Position numbers and translations under genes: made by a program. Shown here piece by piece: positions 1-8,169 of a DNA stretch of 21,820 nucleotides (positions within the stretch are counted from its first letter, which is position 1; each line of letters opens with the position of its first letter). The DNA is taken from positions 1-21,820 of the forward strand of contig JBELHJ010000037.1 of NCBI GenBank assembly GCA_042091495.1. Reading direction: 5' to 3'. This stretch comes from JBELHJ01 sp042091495 (GTDB lineage: Bacteria > Bacteroidota > Bacteroidia > Flavobacteriales > Flavobacteriaceae). The notes beneath the pieces are model-generated. The model was not told the DNA's origin. It was given only the letters and a program-made list of their open reading frames with translations, and searched no databases.

Positions 1-1
1 T

Positions 2-1147
2 TCTGAGATCTTTTGTCATTTAGAGGGTGTTCTAATAGGTCCTATTCTTGTAAATACAGGGCTAAAAAAAGCCTTTCAACCCTATTACATCCATCAACAA
101 TCTGAGACTGACAACGCGTTAACACCAGAATTTTATAGATTATTGACTGTGCTGTCTCAATTAAATTGGTTTGAATATCAAAACAAGGGCTATGTATTTA
201 CAAATAAAGGGCTCTTTTTCACAAAACGGGCCTCAGCATATGGCGTAACTATTTCCTATCAACCCACATTAACCCATTTAGATGAGCTCATTTTTGGAGA
301 CCCACTGCTGTTTAAAAATGCTTTATTAAGCACAACTGAAAAACATGTGAATAGAACCATAAACGTATGGGGAAGCGGCGGAGCACATACCACTTATTTT
401 AAGGTTATTGATGAAATCATAATTAAAATATTTAATAAACCCATAGAACAACAACCTGAGGGAGTTCTTGACATGGGGTGTGGTAATGGTGCGTTTTTAA
501 TCCATTTATTTAATGTTATTGAACAGCAAACACTTAGAGGAAGTAAACTAGAAGAATACCCACTTACACTAATTGGAGTTGATTATAATCAAGCTGCAAT
601 TGATGTTTCTAAACAAAATCTAATAGATGCCGATGTTTGGGCAAAAGTGATTTGGGGTGATATTAGTAACCCCAAAAAACTAGCAGATGATCTGGAGGGT
701 AAATTTCAAATACAATTAGAAAAATTACTAAATGTAAGAACCTTCTTAGATCACAACAGGATTTGGGACACAAACGCCAATTTAGCAGAAAATTACGCCA
801 GTGAATCTACTGGTGCCTATGCTTTTGAAGGTAAACGCTTATCAAATAATGCCGTCTCAGCATCATTAAAACACCATTTCGAAAAATGGAAACCTTACAT
901 TAAAACACATGGGTTGATTATTATTGAGCTTCATACTTTACCCTCATCCTTAGCTGCCCAAAACACAAAAAACACATTAGCTATTGCTTATGATGCCACT
1001 CATGGCTATTCAGATCAATACATTGTTGAAGTTGACGAGTTTCTTAGAATTGTATCTAATTTAAATCTAAAAATAGATCCTCACCATTTCAAACGTTTCC
1101 CTGATTCTGATTTAGCTACAGTTACGGTTAATTTTATTAAAAATTGA
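2..1147 (+). CDS. Class I SAM-dependent methyltransferase, 5'-truncated by window edge
   Basis: The reading frame is open from base 2, so the gene begins outside the window; 381 residues are visible. An internal TTG at 143 could be taken for a start, but coding sequence continues upstream of it. The first ~90 visible residues look like a winged-helix/dimerisation region, with a strand-turn-strand around NWFEYQNKGYVFTNKG. The Rossmann methyltransferase domain follows: motif I VLDMGCGNG at visible residues 155-163 binds SAM, and GVDYN at 192-196 carries the acidic residue expected to contact the ribose. The overall look is that of small-molecule or polyketide-type methyltransferases, but the substrate cannot be read from the sequence. 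It converges on the sulfatase operon and shares only a terminator-like hairpin with it, so I infer it is a neighbouring unrelated gene. Family is clear; function is not. Confidence 0.85.
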   Translation, partial: SEIFCHLEGVLIGPILVNTGLKKAFQPYYIHQQSETDNALTPEFYRLLTVLSQLNWFEYQNKGYVFTNKGLFFTKRASAYGVTISYQPTLTHLDELIFGDPLLFKNALLSTTEKHVNRTINVWGSGGAHTTYFKVIDEIIIKIFNKPIEQQPEGVLDMGCGNGAFLIHLFNVIEQQTLRGSKLEEYPLTLIGVDYNQAAIDVSKQNLIDADVWAKVIWGDISNPKKLADDLEGKFQIQLEKLLNVRTFLDHNRIWDTNANLAENYASESTGAYAFEGKRLSNNAVSASLKHHFEKWKPYIKTHGLIIIELHTLPSSLAAQNTKNTLAIAYDATHGYSDQYIVEVDEFLRIVSNLNLKIDPHHFKRFPDSDLATVTVNFIKN

Positions 1148-1149
1148 GA

Positions 1150-1185
1150 AAACATTCATTTAACCCAAAGTTTAAATGAATGTTT
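1150..1185. terminator. Bidirectional terminator-like hairpin between convergent genes
   Basis: A perfect 14-bp inverted repeat (arms 1150-1163 and 1172-1185) with an 8-base loop lies 2 bases after the methyltransferase stop. Its right arm contains the stop codon of the convergent Nudix gene. The stem is AT-rich and the T-runs on either side are short (gtttt on the + side, attttt on the - side). Position between two converging genes supports a shared terminator; strength is uncertain. Confidence 0.6.
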
Positions 1186-1867
1186 CATAAGTTTTATCAT
1201 CATAAGCTTCTTTATTGAAAGAATAAAGAAAAGCGCCTTTTTTAGATGTAGATTTATCTTTTTCGTTGGTCTTATCCAAGATTCCCATACCTAAAATTTT
1301 CTTTCTAAAATTACGCTGATCAAACGTACGCTGGAAAATACTCTCATACAATGTTTGTAGCATGGGTAATGTAAACTTAGGTGGTAGCAAATTAAAACCA
1401 ATAGGTTTACTTCTAGCGTTAGTTCTAATAGCGTCTATAGCATCATCAACCATTTGACGATGATCTAAAATTAATTCAGGAAGCTCATTCAATTCAAACC
1501 ATTTGGCATCATACTCCTCTACTTCACTTATTTCATGCTCTCCAACAGGAATTAAACTGTAGTAACCAACTGAAATGACTCGCGCTCCAGGATCACGGTC
1601 TTTATCGCCATAAGTTTTTAATTGGTTTAGATAAATGCCACTAAGACCAGTTGATTCTAGAAGCACTTGTTTAGCCCCTTCGTCAATTGATAAATCGTCT
1701 TGTATAAAAGCACCAATTAAAGACCAATGTCCTTTTAAAGGCTCTACCTTACGCTTGAACAAGAGTAATTTTAAGCTTTTAGAATCGAAACCAAAAATGG
1801 CACAATCTACAGCTACAAATATGGTTTGATTTACGTTATATTTTAAGTTAGTTTCTAATAAACTCAT
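1172..1867 (-). CDS. AraR/NrtR-like Nudix-domain transcriptional regulator
   Basis: A 231-residue protein with an N-terminal Nudix fold (about residues 12-145) and a C-terminal winged-helix region (about 155-231, FTLPMLQTLYESIFQRTFDQRNFRKK). This is the arrangement of the NrtR family and its sugar-sensing Bacteroidota branch AraR. The Nudix box near residues 52-75 is degenerate: the RE pair of the consensus is replaced by QV and one of the two metal-binding glutamates by Ser (LLESTGL). It probably binds a ligand without hydrolysing it, as known for AraR-type members. It is the last gene of the operon, 10 bp after the symporter stop, and may act on the symporter promoter and/or the operon start. 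Ligand unknown; a monosaccharide or sugar phosphate released by the pathway is the natural guess. The start is the ATG at 1867. Confidence 0.85.
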   Translation of the reverse strand: MSLLETNLKYNVNQTIFVAVDCAIFGFDSKSLKLLLFKRKVEPLKGHWSLIGAFIQDDLSIDEGAKQVLLESTGLSGIYLNQLKTYGDKDRDPGARVISVGYYSLIPVGEHEISEVEEYDAKWFELNELPELILDHRQMVDDAIDAIRTNARSKPIGFNLLPPKFTLPMLQTLYESIFQRTFDQRNFRKKILGMGILDKTNEKDKSTSKKGAFLYSFNKEAYDDKTYETFI

Positions 1868-1877
1868 AGGCTAATTT

Positions 1878-3527
1878 TTACCAAAATAGTGCATAAATCA
1901 CTGTTAACAAAATCATTACTGCAAATGCACCAACATTAAATAGCGGTGATGTATTGAATAATCCCTTACTAATTGTGATGCCTTTAGCATCGTCTGAACC
2001 TTTGTTTTCAAGATAACTTACTAACCCAATGACTAGCATGGTAAGTAAGGTAGTGTATCCCATTTGATCCATAAATGGCACGTCTATAAAAAATGCACTT
2101 GTAGACCAGCCCTTTGGAGCAAATTTAAAGTACATAGCAATTGGAATAGATGCTAGTGCGCCAGCTATAGCGCCTTTATTAGTGGTTTTCTTCCAGAATA
2201 ACCCTAATAAAAAGATCGCTAAAATACCTGGTGAAACTACACCTGTATATTCTTGTATAAACTGGAAGGCTTGGTCAATACCTCCAAGTAGTGGTGCCAT
2301 AATACAAGCAATTAATAACGCTACTCCTGCAGAGATACGCCCCACGTTAACAGTTTTCTTGTCACTAGCATTTTTATCAATATACTGTTTGTAGATATCC
2401 ATTGTAAAAATGGTTGATGTAGAATTAAGCATAGAAGCCAATGACGACACAATAGCTGCAGCTAGGGCAGCAAAAGCGACACCTTTAAGTCCAGTTGGTA
2501 AGAATTGCAATAACCATGGATAGGCTTTATCTGATTGCCCTTCTGAAGGGATATTTAATTGTCCCATATCGCCTAAACTGGCCATAATTTCAGGATCGTT
2601 GATCATAACGTAAGCTGCAATGCCTGGAATCACCACAATAAGTGGAATTAAAAGTTTTAAAAATGCCGCCATTAAAATACCTTTTTGCGACTCTCTTAAA
2701 GATTTGGCTGCTAAAGTACGTTGAATAATATATTGATTGAATCCCCAATAATAGAGGTTAGCAACCCACATACCTCCAACTAATACTCCTAAACCAGGTA
2801 AGTTTTTATACTCTGGGTTAGACTCATCTAAAATCATTTCAAAACGTTCTGGAACTGCATTATATACTGTTTTTAATCCTTCAAAAACACCTTCGCCTCC
2901 AGATACTGTATTTAATGCCAAGTAAGTTGTAAACAACCCACCTAATACTAAAAATACCACTTGAATCACATCAGTCCAAGCTACTGCAGATAATCCACCA
3001 TACAAAGAATAAGCGGCAGCAAATAAAGCCAATCCAGCAACACCATATATCATAGGAACACCCATAATAGTTTCTAGAGCTAACGAGCCTAAATACAATA
3101 CAGAAGCTAAATTCACAAACACATAAAGCGCTATCCAAAATACCGCCAATATGGTTTTTAAGTTTGTAGAAAAACGTTTTTCAACAAATTCTGGAATGGT
3201 GTACAATCCTTTTTCTATGAAAATGGGTAAGAAATATTTACCAACAATAATAAGTGTTAAAGCAGCCATCCACTCATAAGACGCAATAGCTAAACCTGAA
3301 GCAAATCCAGATCCAGACATCCCTATAAATTGTTCTGCAGAAATGTTTGCTGCAATTAGGGAGGCCCCAATAGCCCACCAAGGAAGTGATTTACTGGCTA
3401 AGAAATAATCCTCAGCATTTTTTTGATGTCCTTTTTTATCTCGAGACACCCATAACCCTACGCCTAAGATAATAACTGCGTATATAATAAATACGAGGTA
3501 ATCTAAAAATTGAAAGTTTGTAGACAT
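1878..3527 (-). CDS. vSGLT-like Na+/galactose (sugar) symporter, SSS family
   Basis: A sodium:solute symporter of 549 residues with about 14 membrane segments, very similar to Vibrio vSGLT (543 residues). Every vSGLT sugar contact I can recall is present at a constant offset of three: Q66, Y84, E85, N257, Y260 (gate), W261, K291 and Q425. The Na2-site residues A59, I62, A358, S361 and S362 are also kept. It should import galactose, or a close relative such as glucose, across the inner membrane using the Na+ gradient. The frame can be extended 12 residues to a TTG at 3563, but the ATG at 3527 gives the usual N-terminus and matches vSGLT numbering. It lies between the sulfatase-GH2 fusion (113 bp upstream) and the Nudix regulator (10 bp downstream). 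In context it would take up galactose freed by the beta-galactosidase. Family call firm; exact sugar inferred. Confidence 0.93.
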   Translation of the reverse strand: MSTNFQFLDYLVFIIYAVIILGVGLWVSRDKKGHQKNAEDYFLASKSLPWWAIGASLIAANISAEQFIGMSGSGFASGLAIASYEWMAALTLIIVGKYFLPIFIEKGLYTIPEFVEKRFSTNLKTILAVFWIALYVFVNLASVLYLGSLALETIMGVPMIYGVAGLALFAAAYSLYGGLSAVAWTDVIQVVFLVLGGLFTTYLALNTVSGGEGVFEGLKTVYNAVPERFEMILDESNPEYKNLPGLGVLVGGMWVANLYYWGFNQYIIQRTLAAKSLRESQKGILMAAFLKLLIPLIVVIPGIAAYVMINDPEIMASLGDMGQLNIPSEGQSDKAYPWLLQFLPTGLKGVAFAALAAAIVSSLASMLNSTSTIFTMDIYKQYIDKNASDKKTVNVGRISAGVALLIACIMAPLLGGIDQAFQFIQEYTGVVSPGILAIFLLGLFWKKTTNKGAIAGALASIPIAMYFKFAPKGWSTSAFFIDVPFMDQMGYTTLLTMLVIGLVSYLENKGSDDAKGITISKGLFNTSPLFNVGAFAVMILLTVIYALFW

Positions 3528-3598
3528 GATTTTTGATATGTTAAAAGATGACAAGCTTCTCAAATTGCAATCTTCTGGTTAGTTTTAATATTTTTTAA

Positions 3599-3613
3599 AA
3601 GTAAAATTTACTT
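3599..3613. promoter_or_regulatory. AT-rich palindrome upstream of the symporter gene, possible operator
   Basis: A 15-base palindrome with perfect 7-base arms (AAGTAAA/TTTACTT) around one central A lies in the 113-bp gap between the GH2 stop and the symporter start. This is the only sizeable gap inside the operon and could hold an internal promoter/operator for the symporter-regulator pair. No clear Bacteroidota TAnnTTTG element was found beside it. AT-rich palindromes arise by chance in such DNA, so this is tentative. Confidence 0.3.
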
Positions 3614-3640
3614 GTTAATAATCATAAAAAAGGAGGCATT

Positions 3641-6600
3641 TTAATTAATGGGGCGCATGCTAAAACTGTAAGCACACTGTGATGGCACAATTTGATATTT
3701 TTTATAAGCCAAACCGCTTCTATCCCAACTGTTATCACCTCCAACACCTCTCTGTTTGTAATCAATGTTTAAGTAAACTTTATCTTGAGGTTTAATATCT
3801 GAGGTATGACGCTGTGCTTTTCTGTTTCCAGGATCAAAATCAGATTGAGGATTATGATGTGATGAAAACGCAAAAGGTTGCTGATTTTCTTGAGTAAATA
3901 AAATACCTTGACCTTCTGAATTCTTTAGTTTCAGATAACGAACCCCTGTTCTGTTTCCGCATTCTTGTGGTCTAATATAAGGGACATAATAATCGGCCAC
4001 ATTAAGTTTATACACCCCTAATTTTGAGGCTTGATCTCGATCTACATAATTCTCAAAAGGCCCTTCTCCATAATACTCTGTTTGATTATAACTATCAGAA
4101 AAAACCATTGAGATACCATACCTTGGCATTAATTCTGGTACTTTTTTGCCTTCTACTGGTATTAATTTAGTATTAACTTTAAGGACGCCATCAGCAGTTA
4201 TGGTATATACCACTTTATTCTTAGCATTAATGGTTGGATGCATGAAGACATAACTCAAGGTCACTTGTTTTTTATCATGATCCACGTTTAAAGATTCTAA
4301 TGATTTATTAGATGCCGCATCACGCCAATTAAAATACCCTTTGTCTTTTGCGCGTTTATCTATTTTAAAGGCACCAAAGTCGTTATCTGTTGGAGCGCGC
4401 CAAAAGTTAAGGTCAAACACCCCTTCTAACATTTCTTTTTTATCATACACCACCGAGGCTAAACCTAGATTGTCTGAATTAAACTTATAACTGAATCCTT
4501 TTCCTTTAACCGTGTAGACATCACCTTCTTTTGAAAATTTCAAACTGCCTTTCACTGCAGTTCCATCTTCTGGTTTTTTCACAACCTGAACTAAAAACTG
4601 GTCTGAAGCTACTTCATGGCCCGCGTCTAATAAAGGTGTTTTCTCTTTTAAGGTCACATAAAAATTCACATAATACTCCTTAGATGGATTCATAGAGTAA
4701 TTAAAGTAAATTGGAAAATCTTGTTTGGCTTGTGGTGCTATATTAATGTCATTTAAAACACCTTGACTTACTGCATTTCCATTTTCAATTAATTCCCAAG
4801 TAAAATTATAGGCCTTAGTGTCACTGAAGAAATGCTCATTGTAAAGCTCTACTAAATTGATAAATGGCATTCTGAAACGGATATTTTGGTAGGCTTTTTT
4901 AGCTTCGTAAATTCCTGGATGTGGTGTTCTGTCTGATCCTATTAATCCGTTTGCACAGAAATTAGAATCGGTATGAATTTTATAAGATTTTGGGGTGAAA
5001 TCACCGCCATAAGCATAATAAATTTCACCGTCATCTGTCTTCGCTTCAAGACCTTGATCCATCCAGTCCCATATAAATCCGCCTTGCACATTATCATGAG
5101 ACCTTACCCAATCCCATAGATCGCTAATATTCCCTGTACTATTTCCCATAGCATGGGCATATTCACACCAAATAAATGGTCGTCTTTCTTCTTCTGATCT
5201 TGATGGTTCTTTATTTAAAAATTGCTTTTCAATACCTCTTGGTTTGTTGTACATCCAACTGATAATATCGGTAATGCGCTGTCCAAATTTGTCTTGACCA
5301 ACTTCAGTTCTTTCATAATGAACAGGTCGTGTTGGGTCATAGGTTTTCGCCCAATCATAGGCTACCTTGAAGTTAATTCCAGCACCCGACTCATTACCCA
5401 TGGACCAATAAATTACCGAAGGGTGATTAACATCTCGTTTTACCATACGTTGAACACGATCTACATGCATTCCTTGGTATTCTGTTTTTTGAGCTAATGT
5501 TTCATTGTCTTTATAGCCATAACCATGAGTTTCAATATTAGCTTCATCACAAACGTAAATGCCGTATTCATCACACAATGCATACCAAAGGGCATCATCA
5601 GGATAATGACAAGTTCTCACAGCGTTTATATTATGCTTTTTAAAATCCATGATATCGGCAATCATGCTTTCTTTTGTAATGACATGTCCATTTTTAACAT
5701 CGTGCTCATGTCTGTTCACCCCTTTAATTAAAATAGGCTTTCCATTTACTAAAAGTTGTCCTCCTTTAATTTCTGAAGTTCTAAAACCTATTCTCAACGA
5801 TGTCGCATCCAAAACATTTTGGTTATCGTCTACCAACTTAATATTTAGGTTGTATAAATTTGGGGTTTCAGCTGACCATTGTTTTACATTGTTAATAGTT
5901 CCATTAACTTTAAGTGTTTTGGACAATGAACCTAGTTTGGTAGCGTAAGATTGTAGAACAGTTCCTTTGTCGCTAGTTAATTCTACTAATAATTGTTTTG
6001 CTTTTGCAGCACTTCCAAGACCATTAGCCAGTTCCACACGAAGGTCTAATTCTCCAATAGTGTAGGACTCACGATCTAAACCGGCTTTAACTACTACATC
6101 ACTTAAATATTGTTTTGGTGTAGCATATAAGTATACGTCACGTTCAATACCACTAAATCTCCAAAAATCTTGATCTTCCAGATAAGACCCATCACACCAG
6201 CGGTAAACCTCTAATGCAACGGTATTGTTTCCTGATTTTACATAAGGTGTTAAATCAAATTCAGCTGGGGTTTTAGAACCTTCGCTATAGCCTACCTTTT
6301 TTCCATTCACCCAGATATAAAATGCAGATTTAACCGCTCCTAAATGAATAACCACACGTTTATCCTTCCAATCTTCTGGTAATTCAAAATTGCGTTTATA
6401 ACTTCCAACAGGGTTAAAATTATCCGGAATATAAGGTGCGTTTTTAGGAAAAGGATATATGATATTGGTGTAAATTGGGAAATCATAGCCTCGCATTTGC
6501 CAGTTAGAAGGTACGTCAATATCATCCCACTGGCTTACATCATAATCATTTTTATAAAAATCTAATGGACGATCTGAAGGTTTCATCACATGATTAAACT

Positions 6601-8158
6601 TCCAGGTTCCATTTAACATCATGTAATTAGAACGTGTTTCCCAAGGCGTATCATAATTGCTTCCATCCGCATGGTAAAAAGTAGCTTTAGCAGGCAGCCT
6701 GTTAATTTGATATACTGCAGGATTTTCCCAGTCTGGTGTTACCTCTTTAACTTCAGAAATTTTGTAACGTTCAGGGTGATTTCTTGTATATTCTTTGCCT
6801 TGATTTAAACCCATAAAAACAGGATCTAGTAATTTACTCTCCCAATTCTCATAAGCCGATTGTAATCCTGAGTTTGTTGGCTTACTACTGTTTACTTCAG
6901 CAATATCGTCAGCAATTTCATACTGTTCTGCAGGCTTATTTTTAATGGATACTATTTTCTGATTTGCATTTCTAACTGCGTAGGATTTTTCATCATACTT
7001 TCTCCAAAACAGGAATTCATGCGGGGCTCCTTTTTGTTTTTTAGTCAAGAAAGGAACCAAATTAACACCATCCAACTCCTTTTTTGGAGTAGCTTTTGCA
7101 TAGGCTGCTGCCGTTGCAAAAATATCCAGTGAAATTACGGGCTTATCATAAACTTGTCCTCCTTTAACTTTAGCAGGCCATTGCATTGCAAATGGCACAC
7201 GGATACCACCTTCATACAAACTGCCTTTTCCTTCTCTCAAAGGACTATTATTTGAAGCATTTTTCTTGTAAGGTCCCCCATTATCAGAAAGGAAAAATAC
7301 CATAGTATTATTAGAAATACCACTTTCTTCAAGTTGGTCCAATATAGCGCCAACACCGTCATCAACAGAGCTTACCATAGCTGCATACGTCCTTCTTTTT
7401 TTGTCTTTAATATGACTAAAGCGATCTAAATATTTTTTGGTGGCTTGTAAAGGGGCATGAGGTGCGTTATAAGCTAAATACAAGAAAAACGGTTGCTTTT
7501 TATTGCGTGCGACAAAATCAACAGCCTCACGTGATAGAGCATCGGTGAGATATTCTTTTTCGTCAATACGTTTATTATTTTGAAGCAACTTGGTTCTGTA
7601 AGCATCAAACTGAGATTTTATTTCAGATAAATCATTCAATGTCCATTCCTCAGGGAAATAACGGTGACCGCCTGTTAAAAACCCAAAGAACTCATCAAAA
7701 CCTCGTTCTAATGGCCTCAATGTGCGGTGTGCTCCCATATGCCATTTACCAACAGCCATAGTTTGATAGCCAACATTATCTAAGAGTTCAGCCATAGTTT
7801 CTTCAGAAGTAGGCAATCCCATATTAGGATCGTTAGGCGCCATTAATGGATTTCTTCCAAAACCAAAACGGTCTTGGTAACGTCCTGTGAGTAATCCTGC
7901 ACGACTTGGTCCACAAACTGCATAGCTAACATACCCATTTGAAAACACCACCCCATTTTTAGCAATTCTATCAATATGGGGCGTTGGAATTTCTTCACTT
8001 CCATTAAATCCTACATCTTTATAACCTTGATCATCTGTTAAAATAATAATCACATTGGGGGCACTTTTAGTTTGGGCAAATCCAAAACTTGTAAAGAGTA
8101 GTAGTAGTAGTAAGATTACTCTAATTAGCATTGAGGTTAAAAATTGTTTCATGTTCAT
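3641..8158 (-). CDS. Bifunctional secreted sulfatase (S1) fused to LacZ-type GH2 beta-galactosidase
   Basis: A 1505-residue two-enzyme protein. A signal peptide (residues 1-29, with a Leu run, ending FGFAQ) is followed by a complete S1 sulfatase at about 33-450: metal ligands D42/D43, the C82-G-P-S-R formylglycine site, K138/H140 in GKWHMG, and D292/N293 in SDNGG. A complete LacZ-like GH2 follows from about 475 to the end: sugar-binding jelly roll, Ig-like domain, TIM barrel with acid/base E923 (SMGNESG) and nucleophile E999 (WCEYAHAMGN), and the C-terminal Bgal_small-type domain (RAPTDNDFG near 1253). About 1030 residues is normal LacZ length, so nothing seems missing from either half. The sulfatase half resembles S5 of this cluster and may belong to SulfAtlas S1_19, which needs checking. 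Inferred role: remove a sulfate, then release terminal beta-galactose. It lies 11 bp after S2. Confidence 0.93.
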   Translation of the reverse strand: MNMKQFLTSMLIRVILLLLLLFTSFGFAQTKSAPNVIIILTDDQGYKDVGFNGSEEIPTPHIDRIAKNGVVFSNGYVSYAVCGPSRAGLLTGRYQDRFGFGRNPLMAPNDPNMGLPTSEETMAELLDNVGYQTMAVGKWHMGAHRTLRPLERGFDEFFGFLTGGHRYFPEEWTLNDLSEIKSQFDAYRTKLLQNNKRIDEKEYLTDALSREAVDFVARNKKQPFFLYLAYNAPHAPLQATKKYLDRFSHIKDKKRRTYAAMVSSVDDGVGAILDQLEESGISNNTMVFFLSDNGGPYKKNASNNSPLREGKGSLYEGGIRVPFAMQWPAKVKGGQVYDKPVISLDIFATAAAYAKATPKKELDGVNLVPFLTKKQKGAPHEFLFWRKYDEKSYAVRNANQKIVSIKNKPAEQYEIADDIAEVNSSKPTNSGLQSAYENWESKLLDPVFMGLNQGKEYTRNHPERYKISEVKEVTPDWENPAVYQINRLPAKATFYHADGSNYDTPWETRSNYMMLNGTWKFNHVMKPSDRPLDFYKNDYDVSQWDDIDVPSNWQMRGYDFPIYTNIIYPFPKNAPYIPDNFNPVGSYKRNFELPEDWKDKRVVIHLGAVKSAFYIWVNGKKVGYSEGSKTPAEFDLTPYVKSGNNTVALEVYRWCDGSYLEDQDFWRFSGIERDVYLYATPKQYLSDVVVKAGLDRESYTIGELDLRVELANGLGSAAKAKQLLVELTSDKGTVLQSYATKLGSLSKTLKVNGTINNVKQWSAETPNLYNLNIKLVDDNQNVLDATSLRIGFRTSEIKGGQLLVNGKPILIKGVNRHEHDVKNGHVITKESMIADIMDFKKHNINAVRTCHYPDDALWYALCDEYGIYVCDEANIETHGYGYKDNETLAQKTEYQGMHVDRVQRMVKRDVNHPSVIYWSMGNESGAGINFKVAYDWAKTYDPTRPVHYERTEVGQDKFGQRITDIISWMYNKPRGIEKQFLNKEPSRSEEERRPFIWCEYAHAMGNSTGNISDLWDWVRSHDNVQGGFIWDWMDQGLEAKTDDGEIYYAYGGDFTPKSYKIHTDSNFCANGLIGSDRTPHPGIYEAKKAYQNIRFRMPFINLVELYNEHFFSDTKAYNFTWELIENGNAVSQGVLNDINIAPQAKQDFPIYFNYSMNPSKEYYVNFYVTLKEKTPLLDAGHEVASDQFLVQVVKKPEDGTAVKGSLKFSKEGDVYTVKGKGFSYKFNSDNLGLASVVYDKKEMLEGVFDLNFWRAPTDNDFGAFKIDKRAKDKGYFNWRDAASNKSLESLNVDHDKKQVTLSYVFMHPTINAKNKVVYTITADGVLKVNTKLIPVEGKKVPELMPRYGISMVFSDSYNQTEYYGEGPFENYVDRDQASKLGVYKLNVADYYVPYIRPQECGNRTGVRYLKLKNSEGQGILFTQENQQPFAFSSHHNPQSDFDPGNRKAQRHTSDIKPQDKVYLNIDYKQRGVGGDNSWDRSGLAYKKYQIVPSQCAYSFSMRPIN

Positions 8159-8169
8159 TGTCTTAGCGT

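Noticed and set aside
3628..3675. A Shine-Dalgarno-like AAGGAGG followed by ATG on the + strand
   Set aside because: The frame ends after seven codons and overlaps the 3' end of the GH2 gene; Bacteroidota rarely rely on such sites. Coincidence.
5222..5948. Several 60-100 codon open frames on the + strand opposite the GH2 domain
   Set aside because: They lie wholly antisense to a well-supported gene, have no recognisable domain, and are normal shadows of coding sequence.
8098..8112. Five GTA trinucleotide repeats
   Set aside because: They encode part of the Leu run in the fusion protein's signal peptide; too short to argue for a functional repeat or phase variation.
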